Positions 23,964-31,604 of a DNA stretch of 42,678 nt are shown here, one piece after another. The notes beneath the pieces are model-generated. The model was given only the letters and a program-made list of their open reading frames with translations, was not told the origin of the DNA and did no database searches. The position numbers and the translations under genes were made by a program. Every line of letters begins with the position of its first letter. The first letter of the stretch is position 1. The stretch is from IMG/VR virus record IMGVR_UViG_3300009285_016193, positions 1 to 42,678 of that record; one strand, 5' to 3'. This DNA is from a virus.

Positions 23964-25427
23964 TTAAGGCGCTCTATAAGTTCTCTTTATTTCTAGTATA
24001 GGAGTTATCGGCTTGATTTCAAGTTCTGGTTTTATGTGGATAACCCCTGGAGTGGTTGTTGAAGAAGAGCTCGAACTTGACGTCGACGTACTCGTCGAAG
24101 TTCCCGCGCCAGTTGTTGTCGACGACGAACTAGAACTTGTTGAACTAGAAGTCGACGAAGAACTCGTACTGGAACTCGTTGAGGTAGATGTCGACGTCGA
24201 AGTACTCGTTGAGGTTGAGGTCGAAGTACTCGTACTCGTCGATGATGTCGAAGTACTCGTGCTCGTTGAAGTTGATGTCGAAGTGGAAGTACTCGTACTC
24301 GTCGATGTTGATGTCGATGTTGACGTTGAAGAACTGGTCGTCGTCGGCTGAAATGTCGTTGTCGAAGAGCTCGAAGTTGAGCTAGAAGAAGTCGATGTAC
24401 TCGTTGACGTACTCGTTGAAGTACTCGTTGACGTTGAAGTGCTCGTTGAAGTACTCGTTGACGTTGAAGTGCTCGTTGAAGTACTCGTTGACGTTGAAGT
24501 GCTCGTTGAAGTTGAAGTAGAAGAACTGGAGGTTGATGTTGAAGTTGAAGTTGAAGTCGAAGTTGATGTTGAAGTACTGGTTGATGTTGAAGTACTGGTT
24601 GATGTTGAAGTACTGGTTGACGTACTCGTAGAAGTGGAAGTACTCGTTGTCGTTGTCGCACCAGCTGGAGTAAAAACAACATATTGAGAACCACGCCGTG
24701 TCCACAGATACGGCGCGCTGACCCCGACCGTCGTCCCCGTCACCGTGCCGGTGCTTCCGTTGCCGCTGTGGTCACGGCAGGTCGCGGCCGCCGATTCCGT
24801 CAGAGGCCAGTAGCCCTTGAGGTTGATGAGCGTCCCGGCCGCGGTGGCGAAACGATGGAACGGGGCGTAGGGACGGAGGCGGAGGGCGTCGAGTTGCTGG
24901 ACTGTGAGCACGTTGTCCCACACGCTGAGATGCTCGATGAGGCCGTCGAAGGTACGATCCGCCGCACCGCGGTTGCCGATGTAGGCCGTGTCAGCGGCAT
25001 CGGAGCCTTGGGTGCCAGTCCCGGCGTCGGAACGGTCGTAACTTACCTCCGCGACAGGCGTCGAGAGGCGGCCGAGATAGAGCTTCGGCGCGTTCGTGGC
25101 AATCGTGCCGAGCCACGTTGCCGCGACGAACTGCCATGCATTCAACACGAGGGTATCGGCAACCGCGTAGGCGTTGGCGTTGCCTGTGGCCCCGATAACG
25201 ATAAACATGGTGGCGAGCGGCGCCACATCATTCTTCAGAATGAAGAACCACCCCGTCGTGTTGGGCGTCCCCTTATTCCAGATGCGCCCGAAATTCCCTT
25301 CGCCCCACCCGGTCGGATAGATCCAGGCCGCGACGGTGCGCGGGCCGTTCACTCCGCCGATGTCATCGAGCGCGGCGGGCGAGCCGAGGTCGATGAGGTC
25401 TGTTGTACCGTTGAAGTCCTTGCTCAT
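23964..25427 (-). CDS. LamG-like domain protein with long Ser/Thr-repeat stalk and conserved C-terminal tag
   Basis: The 487-residue protein has a concanavalin/LamG-like sandwich in the first 200 residues (starts DFNGTTDLIDLGSP, contains TVAAWIYPTGW and a late WDNVLT...LDALR strand). Then come roughly 200 residues of almost pure Ser/Thr, mostly TS dipeptides, from about residue 255. A C-terminal tag PELEIKPITPILEI ends it. LamG domains bind glycans, so this is a candidate receptor-binding or capsid-surface adhesin with a mucin-like stalk. The N-terminal half is visibly GC-richer than flanking genes. The tag is shared with the gene at 26349. Confidence 0.7.
   Translation of the reverse strand: MSKDFNGTTDLIDLGSPAALDDIGGVNGPRTVAAWIYPTGWGEGNFGRIWNKGTPNTTGWFFILKNDVAPLATMFIVIGATGNANAYAVADTLVLNAWQFVAATWLGTIATNAPKLYLGRLSTPVAEVSYDRSDAGTGTQGSDAADTAYIGNRGAADRTFDGLIEHLSVWDNVLTVQQLDALRLRPYAPFHRFATAAGTLINLKGYWPLTESAAATCRDHSGNGSTGTVTGTTVGVSAPYLWTRRGSQYVVFTPAGATTTTSTSTSTSTSTSTSTSTSTSTSTSTSTSTSTSTSTSTSTSSSSTSTSTSTSTSTSTSTSTSTSTSTSTSTSTSTSTSTSTSTSTSTSSSSTSSSSTTTFQPTTTSSSTSTSTSTSTSTSTSTSTSTSTSTSTSTSSTSTSTSTSTSTSTSTSTSTSTSSSTSSSSTSSSTSSSSSSTTTGAGTSTSTSTSSSSSSSTTTPGVIHIKPELEIKPITPILEIKRTYRAP
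23989..24029. repeat. copy 1 of a 41-bp repeat encoding the shared C-terminal tag
   Basis: This stretch matches 26365-26405 at 38 of 41 bases. Both encode, on the minus strand, the core of the peptide PELEIK(P/S)ITPILEI at the end of a Ser/Thr-repeat protein. Preservation at DNA level suggests recent duplication or a recombination site. Confidence 0.85.
24421..24510. repeat. 30-bp tandem repeat, three copies, in the Ser/Thr stalk
   Basis: A 30-base unit starting GTACTCGTTGACGTTGAAG is repeated three times without change at 24421-24450, 24451-24480 and 24481-24510. On the coding (minus) strand it gives ten Ser/Thr residues per unit. It is part of a wider degenerate region (about 24050-24660) built from 6-base Thr-Ser codon pairs. 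Confidence 0.85.
24562..24615. repeat. 18-bp tandem repeat, three copies, in the Ser/Thr stalk
   Basis: The unit GTTGATGTTGAAGTACTG occurs three times head to tail (24562, 24580, 24598). It uses different codons from the 30-bp array in the same stalk, so the tract was expanded more than once while keeping the TS pattern. Confidence 0.85.
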
Positions 25428-25780
25428 GGCTTTGTCCTTACAACAAGTGTGGTGCGATCCCGCGCCCCGCCCTCGCCTTCGTCATGGTAACTCAGATGCG
25501 CGCTCACATAAGAACCGGAGAGCACACGATCCGAACCCACCGCTGTCTCCATCGCGTCCTTGAGCGTATCACGGATGGTGTCGCGATCTGCGAGCCGGTT
25601 AAAGCGCACATCCCCGTACACGACCCAGGCGCCAAACTCCACATCCCAGAACCGCCGGAACGTTTGCGGCACGTCGAACACATCCTTGCCGTCAAGGAAC
25701 GTGGCCGCCCGCGTCAACGCGGCGTCGGCGTAAGCCTGTGTGGCGAAGCGAAACAAAAGTTTCACGCGGGGCTTGCTCAT
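25424..25780 (-). CDS. hypothetical protein in the GC-rich island
   Basis: The 118-residue protein is coupled by ATGA overlaps to both neighbours. It is mixed alpha/beta with several Arg and Asp residues and no recognisable motif. The sequence suggests a cytoplasmic or structural accessory, possibly a tail-completion-like or chaperone protein for the adjacent surface proteins, but that is guesswork. Codon use follows the GC-rich island. Confidence 0.55.
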   Translation of the reverse strand: MSKPRVKLLFRFATQAYADAALTRAATFLDGKDVFDVPQTFRRFWDVEFGAWVVYGDVRFNRLADRDTIRDTLKDAMETAVGSDRVLSGSYVSAHLSYHDEGEGGARDRTTLVVRTKP

Positions 25781-26325
25781 GTCGTGGTGTACTCCAGCGC
25801 GAACGAGATGAGGCCCATATCGCCACCACCCGTGTCGCTCGCGTGGTCAGCATCCCGCCCGACAAACAGCACTACGTCGTCGTTAGCCGCAACGCTATTT
25901 AAAGCGGTAGCACCTAAAGCAAGTGAACCAGCCACGCTGATGCCCGCTGCTTGATTGTTTGCAAGAGCAATCGTCACCGTGTCCGGCGCTGGGAATACCT
26001 TTGCCAACACATCCTCGCCCGGCGTGATCGCCGCGAGGCACGCCTTCATGACGAAGTTGTTGGTTCCGCTCTGAAGCGTGACGTTGTAGACAATGATCTT
26101 CAACGTGCCTCCGCTTGCGTAGTTCTCAGGCATGCGGAAGCCCCACGAGATGTGCTCATCGGTCGTGGGGTCGAAGAGCCAGACGGCCCGCGTGACCTTG
26201 GGGCCGTTCGTGGGCGGCGTCCCGGTGGAGACGTTGATGGACCCCTGGGCCGGGTTGTTAATCGTTCCGGTCCCGTCGGCAGGAATTGCTCCATCCATAT
26301 CGAATAAAATTGTTGCTGTGGCCAT
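25777..26325 (-). CDS. beta-sandwich virion surface protein, hypothetical
   Basis: The 182-residue product is almost all beta strands with Gly/Thr/Asn turns (starts TATILFDMDGAIPADG, middle ISWGFRMPENYASGGTLKI). The pattern resembles small trimeric or decoration-type phage proteins. It belongs to the GC-rich island and lies between the two Ser/Thr-stalk genes. No domain name can be given. Confidence 0.5.
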   Translation of the reverse strand: MATATILFDMDGAIPADGTGTINNPAQGSINVSTGTPPTNGPKVTRAVWLFDPTTDEHISWGFRMPENYASGGTLKIIVYNVTLQSGTNNFVMKACLAAITPGEDVLAKVFPAPDTVTIALANNQAAGISVAGSLALGATALNSVAANDDVVLFVGRDADHASDTGGGDMGLISFALEYTTT

Positions 26326-26348
26326 ATATTTATATTAGTTTATTAGTA

Positions 26349-27425
26349 TTAAACTTTTCCCATTATTTCTAGTATAGGAGTTATCGACTTGATCTCAAGT
26401 TCGGGGATCGTAAAAGGAAATACCGTTGTAGTTGAAGAACTCGATGAAGAACTCGAACTCGAAGAGGACGTCGAAGAAGATGTCGATGTCGAAGTCGATG
26501 TCGAAGTCGATGTCGAAGTGCTCGACGATGTACTCGAACTCGTTGATGTCGATGTACTCGTGGACGTACTCGTCGAAGTGGAAGATGTGGTCGTCGAACT
26601 CGATGTCGTCGGCGCCCCTGTCGTCGTGGAAGAACTTGAGCTTGAAGTGGAAGAGCTTGTAGAGGTCGAAGTCGAAGTCGAAGTCGAAGACGACGTGCTT
26701 GAACTCGTCGACGTTGATGATGATGTGGAAGAACTCGTTGATGTTGATGTCGACGTACTCGTAGATGTCGATGTCGATGTACTCGTTGACGAAGAAGTCG
26801 TTGTTGCCGCAACCACCGGAGCATAAGAGCCAACAACCGCTGCCCAGTTACTGTTTGAAACGGTTTGAACCGTCATTGAATAACTTCCCGCTGGGGTGAT
26901 AGCCGCATTGCTATCGGCCATGTCCGCGTCACTGATAGTCGTCACTCGCATTGTTGAACCAGCACCAGCCGAAGGGGCTTGACCTGAAGTTGCGGCATGA
27001 CAAGTGAGTATCGTCCAACAATTATTAGCAATCGTCGTTACGGAGATTGTAATACTTGTGGCCGTTGCCTGTACTCCCGTATTTGAGGCATCAAGCGTGC
27101 CCGTTTGTTTTACTCCCGTATATGAACCCGCACTTGTCAAAATTCCTGCGGGGCTTGCGCTTACCACGACGTTATTTGCTCCTGAAGCCGGATTTGCTAA
27201 ATACCATTGTCCGAATTTTCTGTTTGCAGGAGCACGGGCAGATCCGACTAAAGTCATTGCAACCGTAGCATAAGTTACTCCGGTAATTGAATATGTATCA
27301 CTCTCATCGCCTCCGGCATTTACAATCAAAAGACGATTACTTCCCGTACAAGTATGAGAATAAGTATATGAAGTGGAGGCTTGAAACCCTTGTCCAGCTG
27401 TAAAGGCATCTGTTGCAATAGCCAT
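26349..27425 (-). CDS. beta-domain protein with Ser/Thr-repeat stalk and conserved C-terminal tag
   Basis: The first 200 of 358 residues form a beta-rich domain (YTYSHTCTGSNRLLIVN, then GVTYATVAMTLVG) resembling repeated surface domains of secreted or virion proteins. Residues about 207-335 are Ser/Thr repeats. The end is IPELEIKSITPILEI plus five residues, nearly identical to the tag of the LamG protein. It has a different head domain on the same stalk-and-tag plan, so the two look like interchangeable surface modules anchored by the tag. Confidence 0.65.
   Translation of the reverse strand: MAIATDAFTAGQGFQASTSYTYSHTCTGSNRLLIVNAGGDESDTYSITGVTYATVAMTLVGSARAPANRKFGQWYLANPASGANNVVVSASPAGILTSAGSYTGVKQTGTLDASNTGVQATATSITISVTTIANNCWTILTCHAATSGQAPSAGAGSTMRVTTISDADMADSNAAITPAGSYSMTVQTVSNSNWAAVVGSYAPVVAATTTSSSTSTSTSTSTSTSTSTSTSSSTSSSTSTSSSTSSSTSTSTSTSTSSSTSSSSSSTTTGAPTTSSSTTTSSTSTSTSTSTSTSTSSSTSSSTSTSTSTSTSTSTSSSTSSSSSSSSSSSSTTTVFPFTIPELEIKSITPILEIMGKV
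26365..26405. repeat. copy 2 of the 41-bp repeat encoding the C-terminal tag
   Basis: Thirty-eight of 41 bases match 23989-24029. The differences do not disturb the peptide except for one Pro/Ser change. Confidence 0.85.
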
Positions 27426-27456
27426 TTCAGTTTGACGAAACCGTTATTATTATCGG

Positions 27457-27789
27457 TCAGTTAAGAGAATACTGTTCGTCAACCTTAGCGACGAACTCGG
27501 GAGTAACCGTTCCGTCTCCAAAAAATTCCAGTCGACACGTCCCTTGTCTTCCGTCAAAATTCATGAGTACCTTATCCGGTGTTTCCATTGCATAACATCC
27601 AAGAGGAATATCGTAAAATTCGTACGAAGCAATCCACCTTCCAATAGGATGAATCGGATTTGTTGGATTTTTTTCACCAAGACTTCGATATTCTTCTTGA
27701 GTTGTTTCAACTTCAAAAAAGGTTCCGTCTGGTTTTTGGAATCGATGACGATATGAATGTCCCGGAAGCAAAACTTCTTTCAATTTCAT
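27457..27789 (-). CDS. hypothetical protein
   Basis: The 110-residue protein starts MKLKEVLLPGHSYRHRF. It mixes beta strands with aromatic turns and contains ExxTTQEEYRSLG in the middle. No motif is recognised. It lies among virion genes, so a structural or assembly role is likely but unproven. Confidence 0.5.
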   Translation of the reverse strand: MKLKEVLLPGHSYRHRFQKPDGTFFEVETTQEEYRSLGEKNPTNPIHPIGRWIASYEFYDIPLGCYAMETPDKVLMNFDGRQGTCRLEFFGDGTVTPEFVAKVDEQYSLN

Positions 27790-27852
27790 AATTCAAATAA
27801 AAACCAATCACCAGTAATTTTTTTATATTCTAACTGTAATTATCGCCCACGA

Positions 27853-27893
27853 GGGAGTATCCCTCCAATCATAAAATTGAAAGGGATACCCCC
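27853..27893 (-). other. strong hairpin between two virion genes
   Basis: GGGAGTATCCC (27853-27863) pairs with GGGATACCCCC (27883-27893) over 11 positions with one G-U pair. Inner bases CAAT/ATTG extend the stem. It follows the third Ser/Thr gene on the minus strand and is not followed by a U-run. It may be an mRNA end-stabilising or processing site rather than an intrinsic terminator. Confidence 0.5.
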
Positions 27894-27903
27894 CTACCAC
27901 AAA

Positions 27904-28095
27904 CTAAGCAGTAGTTGTTGATGACGTTGAACTTGAAGTCGAAGTAGACGAAGACGTCGAAGTGCTCGAAGAGGTCGTCGAAGACGTCGAAGTGGACGAT
28001 GAAGTCGAAGAGGTCGTCGAAGACGTCGAAGTGGACGAACTCGTAGTCGTCCATGTCAACGTATTATCCGCAGTATATGTAGTGAATTCAGACAT
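27904..28095 (-). CDS. third Ser/Thr-repeat protein (63 residues)
   Basis: From ATG 28095 the protein has about 15 ordinary residues (MSEFTTYTADNTLTW) followed by an almost pure Ser/Thr run to the end (TTTA). It lacks both a head domain and the PELEIK tag. It may be a short mucin-like decoration, a truncated relative of the two stalk proteins, or a linker left after rearrangement. An upstream TTG at 28110 is possible but ATG is preferred. Confidence 0.5.
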   Translation of the reverse strand: MSEFTTYTADNTLTWTTTSSSTSTSSTTSSTSSSTSTSSTTSSSTSTSSSTSTSSSTSSTTTA

Positions 28096-28116
28096 ATTGT
28101 TTGTTTTCAATTAAAC

Positions 28117-28482
28117 TCACCGATATTCTGTGACGATCACTCTCACGGAGTTTCCCGTCGCACCGGCTTTTAAGTCCATTCGACCATACACTTGAATGTT
28201 GTCTCCGATCGGCTCTACCCATGTCGAACCACCGGGGAATGAGGTTGAAAGTTTTATATTGGTATTCGCTGCCGGAGCGGTAAAAGTTCCGTCAGCGGCT
28301 TTCGCAACATACTGCAATGCAACCGTGTGCCCTCTATTTCCTCTGATCATGAAGCGTACGTACCGTCTATCGGTCAAAGGACCTGCCCCGGCTACAGAAA
28401 CGAGTGGTTGCCATTGCGCAACTACAACAGGCGCGGCTCCTTGCGACACCGTTCGCACAACATAATCTCCATACATTGACAT
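28117..28482 (-). CDS. small beta-rich virion protein, hypothetical
   Basis: The 121-residue product is rich in Val, Gly, Ala and Thr in beta-strand periodicity (YVRFMIRGNRGHTVALQYVAK near the centre) and ends VRVIVTEYR. It sits between capsid-side and fibre-side genes. A head-fibre or decoration role is possible. No motif is recognised. Confidence 0.5.
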   Translation of the reverse strand: MSMYGDYVVRTVSQGAAPVVVAQWQPLVSVAGAGPLTDRRYVRFMIRGNRGHTVALQYVAKAADGTFTAPAANTNIKLSTSFPGGSTWVEPIGDNIQVYGRMDLKAGATGNSVRVIVTEYR

Positions 28483-28496
28483 AAGTTTAGTGAGGT

Positions 28497-28982
28497 CTAT
28501 TTAGGATTTTCATCCGAACGACCCTTGTTTTTATCCTCCGAAGATCTTTCCTTCACGTACTGTTCTGTGAAGGACTTGTACTCTTCCATCTCTCCGATAA
28601 ATCCTTTGAAAGGATAGAGAGACATAACTATCGTAACAAGATCAACGTTTTCTAAAATTGTGAAAAGCGCGATCCTGCGTTCCGGCGTATCGTATACCGC
28701 AAGTTGGGAAAGACGTCCGTGAATAGGACTATTGCGATCTTCACGTTCCTTTTTCGTCATTTTGGCCTCCAATGATCCCACAACAATTTTCGTAGAAAGA
28801 TGTTTTGCGAGGTGGAGCGCCACAAACTTTGAAAAAGATTTTGTCTCTTCTGCTTTTACGGAATACAACTCTCCGTTGAATTTCCAAGAAAAATCTTCGG
28901 AAGTTGGGTTTTTAACGAATATCGAATCGAATTCCTTGAGATTTTCCACGTCAAGGCCGTGATTGATTAGTCTTTCGCTCAT
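28497..28982 (-). CDS. hypothetical protein of the head gene cluster
   Basis: The 161-residue protein has an N-terminal beta part resembling a small barrel (DSIFVKNPTSEDFSWKFNGE) and a helical, charged C-terminal half ending in a Lys/Glu/Asp-rich tail. Position two genes after the capsid gene suggests a head-completion or assembly factor. Nothing in the sequence settles this. Confidence 0.5.
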   Translation of the reverse strand: MSERLINHGLDVENLKEFDSIFVKNPTSEDFSWKFNGELYSVKAEETKSFSKFVALHLAKHLSTKIVVGSLEAKMTKKEREDRNSPIHGRLSQLAVYDTPERRIALFTILENVDLVTIVMSLYPFKGFIGEMEEYKSFTEQYVKERSSEDKNKGRSDENPK

Positions 28983-29048
28983 AGCTTTATAATTCCGAGT
29001 GGCTATCTCGTGGTGTTTGCCCCTCGAAAGACCGGTTAGTAAATAACC

Positions 29049-29777
29049 TTATGAGATGTTGAGGAATACTGCTCCGTTTTCTGTCGTAGCAACGCCGGTT
29101 ACGAAATATCCAACAGGACAAAAAGCTTCTGTCGTTGCATTCGCTCCGACCTCTACAGCGCCGGCATTGTCTGCCGCAACTGCAACACTACCAACAGTTC
29201 CTGTACCGTTTACGAGCACGGCGGCTACTCCGCCGGTTTGGATCCATCCGTATTGAGCAGCGGTAATATTATTGACCGCTACGCCAACCGGACATCCGCT
29301 TCGAGTTGCGGGAAACTGTATAACCCCGTTAAAAGGATTATGCACAAGATCAATCTGCGACGTTGCGGTAAGCGCAACGGTCACAGGATCCTCAAGCGTA
29401 AGAGTAACCACTGCCGCGGTTGCGGCTGGGTGACTTCTGATGCGGAGAATCTGTCCGCGTCCAGTTGACGCCTCGCCAGTAACAATGACATAACCACCCG
29501 CGAATTCATTCGCAGTAACAGTAGTCGTATCAGTTGTAGTAATCGACAAATCGCCAATCGCCGCTGCCGCAACAACTAAACTTTGTGAATCAGTTGTTTG
29601 TGCGGGGCTCTGAAGAAGTTCCCCGACTACCAACGCAGATGCACCAACCAACACATAACGGAAACGCCGTCCATCCGGCGTAACCATCAACTCACCGAGT
29701 TCATGCGTTGGCGTCACCTCGTCAACGATAAGTGGACTACCGGAAAATACTGAAGGATAACCTGTAAAAGTAGACAT
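29049..29777 (-). CDS. putative capsid decoration/head-fibre protein
   Basis: The 242-residue protein begins with a short arm (STFTGYPSVFSGSPLIVDEV) and then Val/Thr/Ala-rich beta strands throughout. It follows the major capsid gene by about 20 bases. Decoration proteins and head-stabilising proteins commonly occupy this place and have this composition. No specific family is visible. Confidence 0.5.
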   Translation of the reverse strand: MSTFTGYPSVFSGSPLIVDEVTPTHELGELMVTPDGRRFRYVLVGASALVVGELLQSPAQTTDSQSLVVAAAAIGDLSITTTDTTTVTANEFAGGYVIVTGEASTGRGQILRIRSHPAATAAVVTLTLEDPVTVALTATSQIDLVHNPFNGVIQFPATRSGCPVGVAVNNITAAQYGWIQTGGVAAVLVNGTGTVGSVAVAADNAGAVEVGANATTEAFCPVGYFVTGVATTENGAVFLNIS

Positions 29778-29796
29778 AATAGTAAATCAATTACAG

Positions 29797-30810
29797 TTAA
29801 GAAGTAACAGCCGTTCTTCGTGCCATTGTGCGAGGCGATTCACCGACCAACTGACCCGCCCACAAGAGATGACCCACAATCGCGTTCTGGTTCGTTGAAC
29901 GCTTCCATCCCGACCAACCGAATCCTTCCTTCGAAGCTTCTGCTACTTCACTGGTGTAATCCAGTTCGTAGAGGTTGAGATGATTTTCATTCAGAGTGAA
30001 AATGTTCGCTGCCGTGCATTTCTCATCCGCAAGGATGGGAACACCGCGGTAGTAAAGCGAATTCACTCCGTAATGAAGCCGTATACCTGAACCAACATCC
30101 TGACCGGTCACTCCTCCGGCAGGAAGAACCTGTCCGTAGTTTACGTTCACGGTAGGAGTTACCAGTCGCTCAATGATCGAGAAGACCGCCGGCGTGGTAA
30201 GGATAAGAGTTGCCCCGTCCGAACCCCGCTGCGCTGCATCAAGATCAGTCGCAAGATTGGTAAAGGTCAATGCGCCCGATTGAGCATTTCGCGTCGCGCG
30301 AAGATTGGTATATGTATTTCGGGAAAGACCTTGATAGGTCACAACATCCGTCGCGTCGTCTACATGGTAGACAAGACCCGCGAGATTTTTGTTTGTATTT
30401 CCAGTTCCGTCGGTGTACATGTCTTCTCCCAACTTCTCGGACAATGCCCGAGCGGCATCAGAGAACTCTTCCGCAACCAAATTAAGAAAAGCTTCCTGCC
30501 CTTTATTGACAGCCAACTGTATTCCAGAGAACGTCACGTTAATGACGTATTCCGATGGATCGATGGTAAAGCGCTGCCTTGTGTCCTCCTGTGCTGTCGG
30601 CAAAGTGTCGAATCCTGAAAAGGATTGAGCATTTGATCGATCAGTTACCGTCGTAGACAAAACAATGCGATGTCCACCAGTCCACGGCCGCGCTTTCGCG
30701 CGAAGCCTCGAGAAAAGAATGTTGCCGTCAAATACGTTATCAACGCACTTCGGGAAAAATCTTTCCCGGGTGGCGGTAGTAACGAAATTTCCTGCTGCAA
30801 TTCCTGGCAT
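29797..30810 (-). CDS. major capsid protein (HK97-fold type)
   Basis: The 337-residue protein has the signs of a capsid subunit: an N-terminal arm, a long spine-helix-like stretch (EAFLNLVAEEFSDAARALSEKLGEDM, cited here only as residues about 105-130), and a late segment with NSLYYRGVPILADEK typical of the P-domain and A-domain border in phage coat proteins. It follows a scaffold-like gene and precedes a decoration-like gene, the standard order. Length and position make this call firm even without a named subfamily. Confidence 0.8.
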   Translation of the reverse strand: MPGIAAGNFVTTATRERFFPKCVDNVFDGNILFSRLRAKARPWTGGHRIVLSTTVTDRSNAQSFSGFDTLPTAQEDTRQRFTIDPSEYVINVTFSGIQLAVNKGQEAFLNLVAEEFSDAARALSEKLGEDMYTDGTGNTNKNLAGLVYHVDDATDVVTYQGLSRNTYTNLRATRNAQSGALTFTNLATDLDAAQRGSDGATLILTTPAVFSIIERLVTPTVNVNYGQVLPAGGVTGQDVGSGIRLHYGVNSLYYRGVPILADEKCTAANIFTLNENHLNLYELDYTSEVAEASKEGFGWSGWKRSTNQNAIVGHLLWAGQLVGESPRTMARRTAVTS

Positions 30811-30824
30811 AGCGTTTGAATTGT

Positions 30825-31517
30825 TTAACCATTAAATTTGCTTTTGAAATCCTTAATGACGTCTTGAGCAACCTGATACATGGTTTTCCCAGCGTCATTG
30901 GATTTTTCCTTTGGAGCGCCCGGCTGCGCGCGTTTCGGGGTAGGCATTTTAGGCTTGGGTTTTCCACCCATACCTTCGGCTTCCCATTTTTTGATGATCT
31001 TCACGGCAATCTTCGGTTCAACCTCGAACTCCTCAACAACGTCGAGAAGTTGACTCTCCTTAATATCAGGATTGTCTTCGAGTACCTCATCCACCGCATC
31101 GTCAAAATCGGAAAGTCTTACACTTTCCCGTTCTTGTTCTTCCTTACGAACAGTTTCATACTCTTCGCGGAAGATCTTTTTCAAGAACGCCCGAGCCTGT
31201 TTTTCCTTGTCATCAAGGTTTTGCTGCTCCTCCGGAGTTGTGTCGGGATTCTGTCGCGCCGCATCAACTTCTTTTTTAAGATTTTGATAGCGCTCCCGCC
31301 ACTTGATCTTTTGCGCGATTTCAGAACGATCAACTTTTTTTTCCTCGGGTTTGGATTTATCATCCTCGCCTTCGGATTGTCCTTTATCGCCCTTAAGATC
31401 CTCGTCCTCGGAAGGCAAGTCATCAACTGCCTTCTGTACATCTTCATTTTCGGGCGTTTTGTCGCCTTCAGAATTTATGTCGGAGTCCTGAATCTCCATT
31501 CTTGCCTCGTCGGCCAT
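30825..31517 (-). CDS. scaffolding protein
   Basis: The 230-residue protein is highly charged and mostly helical. The N-terminal 70 residues are acidic and disordered, the middle is a Lys/Glu coiled coil, and the C-terminus is basic (KPKPKMPTPKRAQPG and a final KDFKSKFNG), as expected for a scaffold that docks on the capsid shell. It lies 14 bases upstream of the capsid gene. ATG 31499 (MEIQDSD) is an alternative start, with a GAGG ribosome site seven bases ahead. Confidence 0.75.
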   Translation of the reverse strand: MADEARMEIQDSDINSEGDKTPENEDVQKAVDDLPSEDEDLKGDKGQSEGEDDKSKPEEKKVDRSEIAQKIKWRERYQNLKKEVDAARQNPDTTPEEQQNLDDKEKQARAFLKKIFREEYETVRKEEQERESVRLSDFDDAVDEVLEDNPDIKESQLLDVVEEFEVEPKIAVKIIKKWEAEGMGGKPKPKMPTPKRAQPGAPKEKSNDAGKTMYQVAQDVIKDFKSKFNG

Positions 31518-31533
31518 AGAAGTTTCATTTTTT

Positions 31534-31597
31534 AACGAGGTTTAGTCCTCGCTTTATTAAATTGATACGTTCATTTTTTTGAGTCGTTTTGTCGACT
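31534..31597 (-). other. two small hairpins in the gap before the scaffold gene
   Basis: CGAGG-TTTAGT-CCTCG (within 31534-31553) and AGTCG-TTTTGT-CGACT (31582-31597) are perfect short stems. On the transcribed minus strand each is followed by A-rich, not U-rich, sequence, so they are unlikely to be terminators. They may protect or process the mRNA of the abundant scaffold and capsid genes. Confidence 0.35.
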
Positions 31598-31604
31598 TTT
31601 GACC

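Larger units (their letters stand above)
24690..26330. other. GC-rich island within the tail/fibre genes
   Basis: The LamG half of the gene at 23964, the whole genes at 25424 and 25777 and their junctions are visibly richer in G and C than the genes on either side (for example the runs around 24720-25060 and 26190-26280). The shift begins at the edge of the Ser/Thr tract and ends near the start codon at 26325. This looks like an acquired adhesin module. Confidence 0.6.

Noticed and set aside
24035-24043. Exact DnaA nonamer on the minus strand
   Set aside because: It lies inside the coding sequence of the C-terminal tag (Val-Ile-His-Ile codons) with no control region near, so it is probably chance.
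24421-24615. Possible CRISPR array
   Set aside because: Units are joined without spacers, encode Ser/Thr, and no cas gene is present.
24013-24687. Plus-strand frames reading Asp/Val/Glu/Leu repeats (also 26389-26826)
   Set aside because: They are mirror images of the minus-strand Ser/Thr-repeat genes. Repeated codons open every frame, and the minus-strand frames have real head domains and fit the operon.
24684-25490. 268-residue plus-strand open frame opposite the LamG gene
   Set aside because: High GC removes stop codons by chance. The frame is Arg/Gly-rich without any domain and runs against a clear LamG domain on the minus strand.
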